A DNA stretch of 64,000 bases from Caballeronia insecticola (GCF_000402035.1 NC_021289.1:434001-498000), one strand, 5' to 3'. Positions 7,845-17,129 are shown, counted from the first letter of the stretch. Notes: generated from the letters alone by a model not told the origin. Made by a program: numbers and translations.

Positions 7845-9326
7845 ATGAAGATTCTCATCGCGCGAATGAATCACGAGACCAATACATTCTCGCCAGTGGC
7901 GACACCGCTCGAAGCCTTCGGGCCCGATGGTCCGTGCTATGGCGATGACGCTTATCGCGAGCACGCGGGCATGCGCACGGCGATGTCCGCGTTCATCGAT
8001 GCAGCGAAGCGCGAAGATGCGAGCATCGTCACGCCGATCTCCGCATCGGCGAATCCGAGCGGGCGCGTGGCCGCAGCGGCCTACGATGCAATATGCGCGT
8101 CCATCGTCGATGCCGCCGAAGGTTGCGATGCCGTGATGCTCGATCTGCATGGCGCGATGGTGGCGGAGAATTCGCCCGATGGCGAAGGCGATCTGCTCGA
8201 GCGTGTGCGTCGTGTGCTGCCGCATGCGCCGATCGCGGTGTCGCTCGATCTGCATGGCAACGTCACGCAGAAAATGATCGATCATGCAGACGTGATCGTG
8301 AGCTTCAAGACATATCCGCACATCGACATGTATGAAAGCGGGGCGCACGCGGCGCGTCTGTTGTTCGATCGGATGCACGGCAAAGCAGAGCCTGTGATCG
8401 CATGGGCGCAGCCGCCGCTCATGACGCATACGCTCAGAAGCGCAACGGACGAAGGCGCGATGAAGCGTGCCGTCGATGCCGCGCGCGCTGCGGAACGTGA
8501 GGACGGTGTGCTGGCGGTATCGGTGTTGCCGGGCTTTTCGCTTGCGGATATCGAAGCGCCTTGCTTGAGCGTCATCGTGGTCGCAGATGGTTCGCGCGCG
8601 AAGGCACAGGAAGTCGCGGACCGCATGGCGCGGCTCATATGGGATGAGCGCGAAAGCTTCGTGTATCGCAGCGCGCCGCTTGCGGATTCAATCAGCGAAG
8701 GTGCCCGGCTTGCACGCGCGACCGACAAGCCCGTGCTGCTGCTCGATCACGGCGACAACTGCATGTCGGGCGGAACGTGCGATACCACCGATGCGTTCGA
8801 AGAGGCCTTGCAACAGGGGCTCGATGGCATTGTCGTCGGACCGTTGTGCGATCCGGATGCGGTCGCGAAGCTGTATGCCGCGGGCGAGGGCGCGCGCGTC
8901 ACGCTCGGCATCGGCAACAAGCTTGCGAGCGTGGCCTCGCGTGGCAAGCTGCCGCTCGAAGTGACGGGCGTCGTGCGCGCGCTGACGAATGGCGAATACA
9001 TCATTAGCGGCCCGACTTATACAGGGCAACGCGCTTATATGGGCCGTGCGGCTGTGATCGAAACGCAAAACGCGCGCATTCTCCTGACCGAAAGAACGCA
9101 CGAGCCATGGGACCTGGGTGTGTTTGAAAGCGTCGGCATCGATCCGCGTAGCGCGCGCTTTCTGATCCTTAAATCGCGCATGTATTGCCGTCCGGTGTTC
9201 GTGCCGCTATCGGGCGGATTCGTCGAATGCGATAGTCGCGGCGTCACGGGTTCCGACTACGCACTGTTCTCGTTCAGCAATTTGAAACGCCCGGTTTTTC
9301 CGCTCGATGCGAACGTCGAGTATTGA
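7845..9326 (+). CDS. M81-family metallopeptidase (MlrC-like)
   Basis: A 493-residue protein of the microcystinase C family. The N-terminal half carries the family metal-site region: MNHETNTFSP, LDLHGAMVAE, SLDLHGNVTQ and SFKTYPHIDMYE. The C-terminal half holds the MlrC C-terminal domain (LDHGDNCMSGGTCDTTDAFE). Relatives hydrolyse small peptides, but the natural substrate of most members is unknown. A TTG upstream would extend the frame, but GGAG stands at best spacing before the ATG at 7845, and the protein then begins MKILIARMNHE as relatives do. It is a single gene with its own operator-like repeat. Confidence 0.88.
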   Translation: MKILIARMNHETNTFSPVATPLEAFGPDGPCYGDDAYREHAGMRTAMSAFIDAAKREDASIVTPISASANPSGRVAAAAYDAICASIVDAAEGCDAVMLDLHGAMVAENSPDGEGDLLERVRRVLPHAPIAVSLDLHGNVTQKMIDHADVIVSFKTYPHIDMYESGAHAARLLFDRMHGKAEPVIAWAQPPLMTHTLRSATDEGAMKRAVDAARAAEREDGVLAVSVLPGFSLADIEAPCLSVIVVADGSRAKAQEVADRMARLIWDERESFVYRSAPLADSISEGARLARATDKPVLLLDHGDNCMSGGTCDTTDAFEEALQQGLDGIVVGPLCDPDAVAKLYAAGEGARVTLGIGNKLASVASRGKLPLEVTGVVRALTNGEYIISGPTYTGQRAYMGRAAVIETQNARILLTERTHEPWDLGVFESVGIDPRSARFLILKSRMYCRPVFVPLSGGFVECDSRGVTGSDYALFSFSNLKRPVFPLDANVEY

Positions 9327-9341
9327 ACGAAGCGTGTCCTG

Positions 9342-10175
9342 TTATTTGACGAGATGAAGACGCTTGGTCACGATGCTGCCGTCCGTACGGTCGATGAGCC
9401 ACGCAGCATCGACGCGGCCATTCAGCGTAGACGTTCTGCGCGTGATGTCGGTGGGCTCTTCATCGGTGGGCGCGCTGTGCTCGACATCGTCCATCAGATA
9501 GGGCGGCACGAGCGTGCAGATAAGCACGATGGCGAAGTCGTCGTCGCCGCGCTTATGGTCGAAGTTCGGCAACACCACGCGGCCATTGACCGTCGTCTTC
9601 GCACTGCCTGCCGCGCTCAACTGGATGACGTCGAAGGTCTGAACGAAGCCTTTCTCTTTCGCTTCAGGCGCGACGACGAGCTTGCGGCCGCTTTGCCCCT
9701 TGACCGTTTGCTTGAGCAGAATGGCGTCCGGCGTCTCGGGTGCCGAGAGCGCGACGTTCACGGTGAGCACCTTCTTCTTCGACTGATAACGCACGCCGTA
9801 TGAAACGGGGATGACGAACACGAACACGCGGTCCGCCTGCGAGGCGCTCGCGCCCGATGCCGCCGACGCGCCGTTCTCCGACTTACGAAACGGACGCGAG
9901 AGAAATGCCCGTACGCGGCTCGTAATCGACGATGGCTGGCCAGGCGCCGGATGGCCGGCGAGGGCGTCTCTGACATGCTCGGGATCGTCGCCGCTGAAGC
10001 CCGGCGGCAGCGCGGTGGCGGAAAGAATGGCTGGAGCCGGGGCGCCGCTCGCAGCATCGACGGAACTCGCCGCGCGATTGCCTGCGGGCTGCGCCGCAAG
10101 CGTCACGAACGGCCAGCACAGTAATGCACAGGTCGCGCACACGGCAACGCTTCGTCGAGATGTCGAAAAGAGCAC
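9342..10175 (-). CDS. Secreted protein of unknown function
   Basis: I do not recognise this protein. It has a signal peptide (LLCWPFVTLAAQ), a low-complexity Ala/Ser/Pro-rich stretch, and a predicted beta-rich region with VFVFVIPVSYGVRY, FVQTFDVIQLSAAGSA and FAIVLICTLVPPYLMDD. I chose the GTG at 10175 because AGGAG stands 6 bp before it. The ATG at 10193 has no purine-rich site and would place that ribosome site inside the gene. It runs convergent with the M81 gene, 15 bp from its stop. A periplasmic or surface role is inferred only from the signal peptide. Confidence 0.65.
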   Translation of the reverse strand: MLFSTSRRSVAVCATCALLCWPFVTLAAQPAGNRAASSVDAASGAPAPAILSATALPPGFSGDDPEHVRDALAGHPAPGQPSSITSRVRAFLSRPFRKSENGASAASGASASQADRVFVFVIPVSYGVRYQSKKKVLTVNVALSAPETPDAILLKQTVKGQSGRKLVVAPEAKEKGFVQTFDVIQLSAAGSAKTTVNGRVVLPNFDHKRGDDDFAIVLICTLVPPYLMDDVEHSAPTDEEPTDITRRTSTLNGRVDAAWLIDRTDGSIVTKRLHLVK

Positions 10176-10295
10176 GTACCACTCCTGGCGCATGGGGCCG
10201 AGTCACGGAAAGTGACTATCTTAAAACGAAGCCGGCCAATCGGCAGTCGTAGTTGACTTGTTTTCGCGCGGGCGCATGCCGCTTGCGCCCGACAA

Positions 10296-10335
10296 ACCAG
10301 CAACCGGTAACCGGTAACCAGCCACCGGTAACCGG
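10296..10335. repeat. Short tandem GGTAACC-type repeat
   Basis: CCGGTAA units recur as ACCGGTAACCGGTAACCAG and ACCGGTAACCGGC within 40 bp, in the gap after the fructuronate reductase stop. It runs directly into the AT-rich inverted repeat at 10350-10379. No coding capacity is evident. It lies 3' of two genes that both end or begin nearby on the minus strand. Confidence 0.6.
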
Positions 10336-10349
10336 CATTTTGCATGCGC

Positions 10350-10379
10350 AATTCAAAATTCCCTTTGGCATTTTGAATT
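10350..10379. repeat. AT-rich inverted repeat (AATTCAAAAT module)
   Basis: AATTCAAAAT and ATTTTGAATT are perfect 10-bp arms with a 10-base spacer, just after the fructuronate reductase stop. The same CATTCAAAATTC core appears in the gaps at 14642, 15745 and, shortened, at 13200 and 11872. It could fold as an AT-rich hairpin but lacks a normal terminator tail. Confidence 0.6.
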
Positions 10380-10385
10380 TTGCAT

Positions 10386-11879
10386 TTAATCGATTCGCGA
10401 GTATTCGGCGATCGCCGCGAGCGCGCCGCCGCGCAGTTTCGTTGCGGCACGGATCAGCGCGTCGCGCAACGCCGGGTGGTGCGCGAGCGCCGGCGGAAAG
10501 ACGTCGCTGATGGCGAGCAGGGCGTCGACCAGACGCTCGGGTGTGTCGGCGTCGCCGGCTGCCTTCGTGAGACGCTCTGCGAGCGGATCGTCGATGCGGT
10601 AGCGCGTGCCGTCGTCCGACTGGCCGCGCAGGAACGTGAACCAGGCAGCCGTGGCTAAAGCGAGCCGCTCGATCGGTTGACCGGCGTCGAGGCGTGCCGC
10701 GATCGTCGACAGAATGCGTGGCGGCATCTTCTGGCTGCCATCCATCGCGATCTGTGCGCAGCGATGACTGAGCGCCGGGTTGGCGTATCGATCGAGCAGG
10801 GCGTCGCGATAGGCGAGCAGATCGAACGAGGCCGGAACATTCAGCGTCGGGGCGATCTCGTGCGTCATCATTTCGTGGATGAGCGTGCGCAACGGCGCAT
10901 GCCCGACCGCATCGCTGATGGTCTCGAATCCGGCGAGCATCGACAGATAGGCCAGCGTCGAGTGCGTGGCATTCAACATGCGAAGCTTGGCGACTTCGAA
11001 CGGCGCGACATCGTCGACGAGCTGCGCGCCGGCCACCTCCCATGCGGGACGCCCGCAAGGAAAGCGATCCTCGATCACCCATTGACGGAACGGCTCGCAC
11101 GGCACCGGCACTTCGTCGCGCACACCGAGGGCCGCATGCGCGGCTTCGCGATCGGCGTCGGTCGTCGCGGGAACGATGCGATCGACCATCGTCGACGGAA
11201 AGGCCACCTGTGTTTCGATCCAGTCGGCGAGCGCCGGGTCGAGCTTGCGTGCGAAGGAACAGACTGCCTGCCGAAGCGCGTCGCCGTTGTGCGAGAGGTT
11301 GTCGCAGGACAGTACGGTGAAGGGCGCCGCACCGGCATCGCGGCGCGACTTGAGCGCCGCGCACAGAATGCCCGGAACCGTCGACGCCTCGTCAGGATGC
11401 ATCAAATCGTGCGCGATGCCCGGATGAGTGAAGTCGGCATCTCCCGTCTGCGGATCGCGGCAATAGCCCTTTTCCGTGACGGTCAACGAGACGATGCGCA
11501 CGCGTTCATCGGCGAAGCGTGCGAACAGGCGCGCGCGATCGACAGGCATGGCCAGCACTTCCCGCAACGCACGCACGACGGTCACGCGCACGCCATCCGG
11601 ACCACGTTCGACGACGCTGTAAAGCCCGTCCTGTTTCATCAGCGCATCGCGCTTGCTCACGTCGCCCTGAAGTGTGACGCCGCAGATGCCCCAGTCGCCC
11701 GGCTGGGCGAGCATTGCTTCCTCAGTGTAGAGCGCTTCGTGCGCACGATGAAAATTGCCGATGCCCAAATGCACGATGCCGATGGCAGGCTCCCGCCATT
11801 CCGGCGAGAGCACATGCGCTTTCAGCGCAGCGAGCGACGAGCGGCAAAGCGTTGATTGATCAGTCATTTGCGTTGGCAT
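10386..11879 (-). CDS. uxuB: Fructuronate reductase / mannitol-dehydrogenase family protein
   Basis: A 497-residue polyol-type NAD dehydrogenase. The N-terminal Rossmann domain opens with GIVHLGIGNFHRAHEALYTE, and the C-terminal domain carries FEVAKLRMLNATHSTLAYLS, the catalytic-lysine and helix region of the mannitol dehydrogenase family. Expected reaction: D-fructuronate to D-mannonate and reverse. It is divergent from a D-mannonate dehydratase gene, which supports fructuronate over mannitol or arabinitol as substrate. No clear ribosome site marks the start; an ATG at 11867 is an alternative. The 95-bp divergent gap holds a GntR-like operator. Confidence 0.82.
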   Translation of the reverse strand: MPTQMTDQSTLCRSSLAALKAHVLSPEWREPAIGIVHLGIGNFHRAHEALYTEEAMLAQPGDWGICGVTLQGDVSKRDALMKQDGLYSVVERGPDGVRVTVVRALREVLAMPVDRARLFARFADERVRIVSLTVTEKGYCRDPQTGDADFTHPGIAHDLMHPDEASTVPGILCAALKSRRDAGAAPFTVLSCDNLSHNGDALRQAVCSFARKLDPALADWIETQVAFPSTMVDRIVPATTDADREAAHAALGVRDEVPVPCEPFRQWVIEDRFPCGRPAWEVAGAQLVDDVAPFEVAKLRMLNATHSTLAYLSMLAGFETISDAVGHAPLRTLIHEMMTHEIAPTLNVPASFDLLAYRDALLDRYANPALSHRCAQIAMDGSQKMPPRILSTIAARLDAGQPIERLALATAAWFTFLRGQSDDGTRYRIDDPLAERLTKAAGDADTPERLVDALLAISDVFPPALAHHPALRDALIRAATKLRGGALAAIAEYSRID

Positions 11880-11921
11880 TTTGCATTAAGAATGGGGAAA
11901 ACCCGGCGTTGACGATGCAAC

Positions 11922-11939
11922 ATACTGGTATGGTAGTAT
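11922..11939. promoter_or_regulatory. Candidate operator of the FCD-GntR regulator in the divergent gap
   Basis: ATACTGGTATGGTAGTAT is an imperfect dyad with ATACT and AGTAT ends and a CTGGTAT half-site close to the TTGGTAT half of known hexuronate UxuR/ExuR operators. It sits between the divergent fructuronate reductase and mannonate dehydratase genes, just downstream of a TTGACG -35-like hexamer (11909-11914). Binding there could control both directions. Confidence 0.5.
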
Positions 11940-11973
11940 CCGCTACATCGAATGCCCATTCAAGGAAATCCCT

Positions 11974-13182
11974 ATGAAGATCATCCGCGCCGACGTGATC
12001 GTGACGTGTCCGGGACGCAATTTCGTCACGCTCAAGGTGGAAACGGACGAGGGCATTTACGGCATCGGCGATGCGACGCTCAATGGCCGCGAACTGGCCG
12101 TCGCCTCCTATCTGAGGGATCACGTGTGTCCGCTGCTCATCGGGCGCGATCCCGGCCGCATCGAAGATACATGGCAGTTCCTCTACAAGGGCGCGTACTG
12201 GCGGCGCGGTCCCGTCACGATGACGGCCATCGCCGCAGTCGACATGGCGCTGTGGGACATCCTCGGCAAGGCCGCGAACATGCCGCTGTACAAGCTTCTG
12301 GGCGGCGCGTCGCGAGAAGGTGTGATGGTCTACGGTCACGCGACGGGCCGCGATATTCCGGAAGCGCTAGACCGCTACGCGGAGCATGTCGAGCAAGGTT
12401 ATAAGGCTATCCGTATCCAGTGCGGTGTGCCGAACATGCGTTCGGTGTACGGCGTCGCGAAGGGCAGCGGCATGTACGAGCCGGCGACCAAGGGTGCGGT
12501 GGACGAGGAGAGCTGGGCCTCCGAAAAGTATCTGGATTTCGTGCCTAAACTCTTCGAAGCCGTACGCGACAAGTTCGGCTTCGACACGCATCTGCTGCAC
12601 GATGTGCATCATCGTCTGACGCCGATCGAGGCCGCGCGCCTCGGCAAGTCGATCGAGCCGTACCGCCTGTTCTGGATGGAAGATCCGACACCCGCGGAGA
12701 ACCAGGCCGGTTTCCGCCTGATCCGCGAACACACCGTCACGCCGATCGCGGTGGGCGAAGTGTTCAACAGCATCTGGGATTGCAAGCAGCTGATCGAAGA
12801 GCAACTGATCGACTACATCCGCGCGACGCTCACGCATGCGGGCGGTATCACGCATCTGAAACGTATCGCCGATTTCGCTTCGCTGTATCAGGTGCGCACG
12901 GGCTGTCACGGTCCGTCCGATCTGTCGCCAGTATGCATGGGCGCGGCGCTGCATTTCGATCTGTGGGTGCCGAACTTCGGCGTGCAGGAATACATGGGCT
13001 TTCCGCAGGAGGCGCTCGACGTCTTCCCTCATGCATGGTCCTTCGACCGCGGCATGATGCATCCGGGCGAAGCGCCGGGACACGGCGTGGACATCGACGA
13101 AAAGCTTGCCGCGAAATATCCGTATGACCCGGCCTATCTGCCTGTCGCGCGGCTCGAAGACGGAACGCTCTGGAACTGGTAA
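11974..13182 (+). CDS. manD: D-mannonate dehydratase, ManD family
   Basis: A 402-residue enolase-superfamily enzyme converting D-mannonate to 2-keto-3-deoxy-D-gluconate in the cytoplasm. The Mg ligands are Asp210 (LLHDVHHR), Glu236 (WMEDPTP) and Glu262 (VGEVFNS). His212 and Tyr159 are present at the catalytic positions known for characterised ManD proteins, and the total length matches them. It lacks any sign of truncation. It is the first plus-strand gene of a run with a transporter, a 5-dehydrogenase, a second transporter and a GntR regulator. High- or low-efficiency class cannot be decided by eye, though context favours a true catabolic role. Confidence 0.92.
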   Translation: MKIIRADVIVTCPGRNFVTLKVETDEGIYGIGDATLNGRELAVASYLRDHVCPLLIGRDPGRIEDTWQFLYKGAYWRRGPVTMTAIAAVDMALWDILGKAANMPLYKLLGGASREGVMVYGHATGRDIPEALDRYAEHVEQGYKAIRIQCGVPNMRSVYGVAKGSGMYEPATKGAVDEESWASEKYLDFVPKLFEAVRDKFGFDTHLLHDVHHRLTPIEAARLGKSIEPYRLFWMEDPTPAENQAGFRLIREHTVTPIAVGEVFNSIWDCKQLIEEQLIDYIRATLTHAGGITHLKRIADFASLYQVRTGCHGPSDLSPVCMGAALHFDLWVPNFGVQEYMGFPQEALDVFPHAWSFDRGMMHPGEAPGHGVDIDEKLAAKYPYDPAYLPVARLEDGTLWNW

Positions 13183-13230
13183 TCGTACGTCGGCATTACG
13201 CATTCAAAGTACAAAATTCCGGAGAGAGAC

Positions 13231-14625
13231 ATGGCAGACAGAGAAACCAGTGCGATGCTGCGGCGTGTGGCCGCGGCATCGACCATCGGCACTGCGGCGG
13301 AGTACTACGACTTCTTCGTGTATGGCACGGCCGCCGTGCTCGTGTTCGGCGCAAAGTTTTTCCCGAGCCACGATCCGCTCATCGGTACGCTCGCCGCTTT
13401 CGCGACCTATGCGGTCGGCTTCGTCGCGCGACCCATCGGCGGGATCGTCTTCGGACATTTTGGCGACAAAATTGGGAGAAAAAAAGCGCTCATCGTCACG
13501 ATACTGATCGTCGGGCTCGGCACTTTTGCCATCGGTTTGCTGCCCGACTATTCGCAGGTGGGCATCTGGGCGCCTGCCGCACTTATCCTGATTCGAGTGC
13601 TGCAGGGATTCGGCGTCGGCGGCGAACAGGCGGGCGCAGTGCTGCTGACCGCCGAATATGCGCCGCCGCGCGAACGCGGCTTCTTCGCGAGCCTCGTGCA
13701 GCTCGGCGCACCAGCGGGTTTTCTGATTCCGTCGGGCATCTTCGCCGTGCTCACCGCGACCCTCACGCACGAGCAACTGATGGACTGGGGCTGGCGTCTG
13801 CCGTTTCTCGGCAGCATCGTGCTCGTCGTGGTCGGGCTTTATATCCGCCTGCGCACGGAGGAGTCGCCCGTATTCGCGGCGATTCGCGCGACGCAAACGG
13901 TCGAATCGCGGCCCGTGGTGGAAGTGGTGAAGCAATACGGTTCGACGATCGTGAAGGGCGTCGGCGCGAAGCTCATTGAAGCTTGCACCTTCGCGATGTA
14001 CACGATGATCGTGCTCGCCTACGGCCGCGCACACGGCATCTCCGATGCGCTTCTCCTGCAGAGCATCATCGTCGCGGTGCTGCTCGAACTGATCGCGATT
14101 CCGCTTGCTGGCGCGCTCTCGGACCGCATTGGCCGGCGTGCGACTTTCATCGCGGGCGCTGTGCTGCATGTCCTGCTCGTGGTGCCGCTCTTTCATGCGA
14201 TCGACAGCGGCAGCCGTCTCGCGATCCAGACCGTGATGATCCTCGCGATCACTGTCGGCCATAGCCTGTGCTACGCGCCGCAGGCATCGCTTTTCCCTGA
14301 GCTTTTTCCGGCGCGCGTACGCTGCAGCGGCATCGCGCTGATCTGGCAGATCGGTTCGCTCATCGGCAGCGGCGTGCTCGGTCTCGTCGCCGTGAAGCTC
14401 ATTCAGGCGACGGGCGGCAGCTCGTTCGGGCTGATCGTGTATGTGGCGGTGCTCGGCATCGTTTCGACGATCTCGCTGTTCCTTCTGCCGGAAACCGCGC
14501 CCGCGAGGCTCGGTGCCGATCTGCACGACTGGTCGGCGCCGTCACGTGAGATGGAAGCCGAGATGAAAGCCGAGATCGAAGCCGCCCCGACGCGTTCCGC
14601 GCCTGCTTTTGCCGCGCGCCGCTGA
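13231..14625 (+). CDS. MFS transporter, metabolite:H+ symporter (MHS) type
   Basis: A 464-residue, 12-helix inner-membrane transporter. The N-terminal TIGTAAEYYDFFVYGTAAVL and the loop motif GHFGDKIGRKKAL are typical of the MHS branch (ShiA, ProP, KgtP relatives). It follows manD by 48 bp, has GGAGAGAGAC before the ATG, and probably imports an acid sugar or related carboxylate for this pathway. Substrate is not readable. An AT-rich repeat-like stretch (CATTCAAAG, ACAAAATTCC) fills the gap before its ribosome site. Confidence 0.85.
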   Translation: MADRETSAMLRRVAAASTIGTAAEYYDFFVYGTAAVLVFGAKFFPSHDPLIGTLAAFATYAVGFVARPIGGIVFGHFGDKIGRKKALIVTILIVGLGTFAIGLLPDYSQVGIWAPAALILIRVLQGFGVGGEQAGAVLLTAEYAPPRERGFFASLVQLGAPAGFLIPSGIFAVLTATLTHEQLMDWGWRLPFLGSIVLVVVGLYIRLRTEESPVFAAIRATQTVESRPVVEVVKQYGSTIVKGVGAKLIEACTFAMYTMIVLAYGRAHGISDALLLQSIIVAVLLELIAIPLAGALSDRIGRRATFIAGAVLHVLLVVPLFHAIDSGSRLAIQTVMILAITVGHSLCYAPQASLFPELFPARVRCSGIALIWQIGSLIGSGVLGLVAVKLIQATGGSSFGLIVYVAVLGIVSTISLFLLPETAPARLGADLHDWSAPSREMEAEMKAEIEAAPTRSAPAFAARR

Positions 14626-14641
14626 ATCCAGTCGCAAAACC

Positions 14642-14672
14642 GGCATTCAAAATTCAGCATTCAAAAAACCGC
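14642..14672. repeat. 31-bp AT-rich intergenic repeat, copy in the transporter-dehydrogenase gap
   Basis: GGCATTCAAAATTCA then CATTCAAAAAACCGC. It matches 30 of 31 bases at 15745-15775. Both copies sit at the same place, just after one stop codon and before the next gene's start, inside the hexuronate gene run. Confidence 0.8.
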
Positions 14673-14691
14673 AAGTTTCAGGATACCGATC

Positions 14692-15729
14692 ATGCTCGCA
14701 GCCGTTCTCCATGAAGCGAAGAAACTCGTCATCGACGAGATCGACACGCCCCAGCCGCAACCCGGACAAGTGCAGATTCGTGTGCGCGCGGGCGGTATTT
14801 GCGGGTCCGATCTCTCGTATTACTTCAAGGGCAAAAGCGGCGACTTCGCGGTACGCGAGCCGTTTGTCCTCGGTCATGAGGTCGCGGGCGAGATTGCGGC
14901 ACTGGGCGAGGGCGTGTCCGGTCTGAGCGTCGGTCAGCGCGTCGCGGTCAATCCAGGCTTGAACTGCGGCACATGCCGCTTCTGCGTGAAGGGCATGCCG
15001 AACCATTGTCTGAACATGCGCTTCATGGGCAGCGCGTCCACGTTCCCGCACATGCAGGGCATGTTTCGTCAATACATCACGGCGGCGGCGCGGCAGTGCG
15101 TGCCGGTTCCGGACAGCCTCGATTTCGCGCAGGCGTCGATGGCCGAGCCGCTCGCGGTCGCGCTGCATGCGCTCAAGCTCGCCGGCTCGCTCGTCGGCGC
15201 GAGGATGCTGCTCGTCGGGTGCGGGCCGATCGGTTGCATCGTGCTTGCTGCGGCGCGTCGGGCGGGCGCGCATCGGATCGTCGCGGTCGATCTCGCGGAC
15301 AAGGCGCTTGCCATGGCGGCGTCGCTCGGCGCGGACGAAACCGTGCTCGCGAACGATCAGGCGCGCATCGATGCATGGGCGCGCGAGCGCGGCACCTTCG
15401 ATGTGGTGATCGAGGCGTCGGGCAGTCCCGCCGGCCTTGATACCGCGTTACGTGCGGTTCGCGCGGGCGGCACGGTCATCCAGCTCGGCAACCTGCCTGC
15501 GGGCCAGTCGCCGGTCGCGGCCAATCTCGTGATGGCGAAGGAGTTGCGCTATCAAGGCTCGTTCCGCTTCACCGACGAATACGCCACCGCCGCCGATGAA
15601 ATCGCGTCGCGCCGCATCGATCTCAGTCCGCTGATGACGCACGTGTTCCCGCTCGCGGAAGCGAACCGCGCATTCGAAGTGGCGCAGGACCGCAGCCAGT
15701 CGATGAAGGTGCATCTGCAATTCGACTGA
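14692..15729 (+). CDS. Zinc-dependent 5-dehydrogenase, L-idonate/L-gulonate type
   Basis: A 345-residue medium-chain alcohol dehydrogenase. The catalytic zinc region is GGICGSDLSYYFKGKSGDF with GHEVAGE. Four cysteines, CGTCRFCVKGMPNHC, bind the structural zinc. The NAD-binding loop is VGCGPIGCIV. The N-terminal pattern matches L-idonate 5-dehydrogenase (IdnD), whose relatives also oxidise L-gulonate at C5 to D-fructuronate. With fructuronate reductase and mannonate dehydratase beside it, L-gulonate to fructuronate is the more coherent assignment, though this is inference from context. It lies within the plus-strand gene run. Confidence 0.82.
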   Translation: MLAAVLHEAKKLVIDEIDTPQPQPGQVQIRVRAGGICGSDLSYYFKGKSGDFAVREPFVLGHEVAGEIAALGEGVSGLSVGQRVAVNPGLNCGTCRFCVKGMPNHCLNMRFMGSASTFPHMQGMFRQYITAAARQCVPVPDSLDFAQASMAEPLAVALHALKLAGSLVGARMLLVGCGPIGCIVLAAARRAGAHRIVAVDLADKALAMAASLGADETVLANDQARIDAWARERGTFDVVIEASGSPAGLDTALRAVRAGGTVIQLGNLPAGQSPVAANLVMAKELRYQGSFRFTDEYATAADEIASRRIDLSPLMTHVFPLAEANRAFEVAQDRSQSMKVHLQFD

Positions 15730-15744
15730 AAGCGTCCGCGCACT

Positions 15745-15775
15745 GGCATTCAAAATTCATCATTCAAAAAACCGC
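15745..15775. repeat. 31-bp AT-rich intergenic repeat, second copy
   Basis: GGCATTCAAAATTCA then CATTCAAAAAACCGC with one mismatch to 14642-14672. It begins 15 bp after the 5-dehydrogenase stop. The near identity of two copies in successive gaps of one operon argues for recent duplication or constrained function. Confidence 0.8.
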
Positions 15776-15830
15776 CGGGCTCAGAGCCAACATTGAGAGC
15801 CGACAAGAAGCGGTGCATCGGAGACTCAAC

Positions 15831-17129
15831 ATGATCAAGAGCCAGCGATGGTTCGTTGTCGGACTGCTGTTTCTCGCCGGAGTCGTCAACTACCTCGATC
15901 GCGCGGCGCTTTCCATCGCCGCGCCGCTGATCCAGAAGGATCTTCATTTCACGCACGCGCAGATGGGCGTCGTGTTCAGCAGCTTCTTCATCGGGTATGC
16001 ATTATTCAATTTCGTCGGCGGCGTGTTGTCCGACAAGATTGGCGCCAAGAAGGTTTTCGGCGGCGCAATGGGCATCTGGTCGCTTTTCTGCGGCGCGACC
16101 GCGCTCGCGAGCAGCCTCGTTTCGCTGATCGTTCTGCGCGTGCTCTTCGGCATGGGTGAAGGCCCGTTCAGCTCGTCGAACAGCAAGATGGTGAATAACT
16201 GGTTCCCGCGCCGGGAAGTGGCGAGCGCGATCGGCGTCATCAGTTCGGGCACGCCGCTCGGCGGCGCGCTCGCGGGCCCGGTCGTCGGATATATGGCGAT
16301 TACGTTCGGCTGGCGCTGGGCCTTCGTCATCATCATGCTGATCGGTTTCGTGTGGCTCGCGCTGTGGACGCTTTCGACGACCGAGCATCCGCAAGAGAAC
16401 AAGCGCGTCACGCAAGCCGAGCTCGATCTGATCGTGGCGGGACAACAAGGCGCCGCGTCGATGGAGCACGGTGCGCATGGCAAGCAGGCAAACCTCGGCT
16501 TCTATCTGCGTCAGCCGATCATCCTCGCCACTGCATGCGCGTTCTTCTCGTACAACTACGTGCTGTTCTTCTTTCTCTCGTGGTTCCCGACATACCTCAC
16601 CGAAGCGCATCACATGTCCCTGCGCGACATGAGTTTCACGACGGTGATTCCGTGGCTGCTCGGCAGTATCGGGCTTGCTGCGGGCGGTTTCATCACCGAT
16701 GCGATTCTGCGCATCACCGGCAAGCCGTTGGCGTCGCGCCGCATCGTGTTGACCGTGTGTCTGGGCTTGGCTGCGATATCCGTGGCGTTTGCGGGCCGTG
16801 TGGAGAGCACGCGGGGCGCGGTGGCGCTGATGTCGGTCACGATCTTCTTTCTCTACGTGACGGGTTCGGTCTACTGGGCCGTGATTCAGGACACAGTGCG
16901 ACGCGAGAACGTCGGCGGCGTGGGCGGCTTCGTGCATCTGCTCGCGAATCTGGCGGGCGTGATCGGGCCGGCGGTGACGGGCTTCATCGTCGAGGCGACG
17001 CACGGCGCTTATGGCAGCGCGTTCGTTCTTGCAGGCGCGGTTGCCGTGCTCGGCGCGCTGTGTTCGTTCATGTGGATTCGCGAGCCGAAAGCGCGCGCGA
17101 AGTCCGAAGGAGCGGCAAGGACCGCGTGA
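15831..17129 (+). CDS. MFS transporter, anion:cation symporter (hexuronate/glucarate) type
   Basis: A 432-residue, 12-helix permease with the ACS-family pattern: VVNYLDRAALSIAAPLIQKD, GGVLSDKIGAKKVFGG and GMGEGPFSSSNSKMVNNWFP. Family members take up hexuronates, glucarate, galactonate and similar acids with protons. I start at the ATG at 15831, which has CGGAG 8 bp before it; an in-frame GTG lies 18 bp upstream. It is the second transporter of the cluster and the more likely hexuronate or aldonate importer. The GntR regulator follows. Confidence 0.87.
   Translation: MIKSQRWFVVGLLFLAGVVNYLDRAALSIAAPLIQKDLHFTHAQMGVVFSSFFIGYALFNFVGGVLSDKIGAKKVFGGAMGIWSLFCGATALASSLVSLIVLRVLFGMGEGPFSSSNSKMVNNWFPRREVASAIGVISSGTPLGGALAGPVVGYMAITFGWRWAFVIIMLIGFVWLALWTLSTTEHPQENKRVTQAELDLIVAGQQGAASMEHGAHGKQANLGFYLRQPIILATACAFFSYNYVLFFFLSWFPTYLTEAHHMSLRDMSFTTVIPWLLGSIGLAAGGFITDAILRITGKPLASRRIVLTVCLGLAAISVAFAGRVESTRGAVALMSVTIFFLYVTGSVYWAVIQDTVRRENVGGVGGFVHLLANLAGVIGPAVTGFIVEATHGAYGSAFVLAGAVAVLGALCSFMWIREPKARAKSEGAARTA

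Noticed and set aside
10296..10379. CRISPR-like array
   Set aside because: Units are only about 7 bp without spacers of constant length, and no cas genes are present.
13204..14526. Minus-strand open frame (440 codons)
   Set aside because: It is antisense to the MHS transporter gene, and the transporter frame has clear family motifs.
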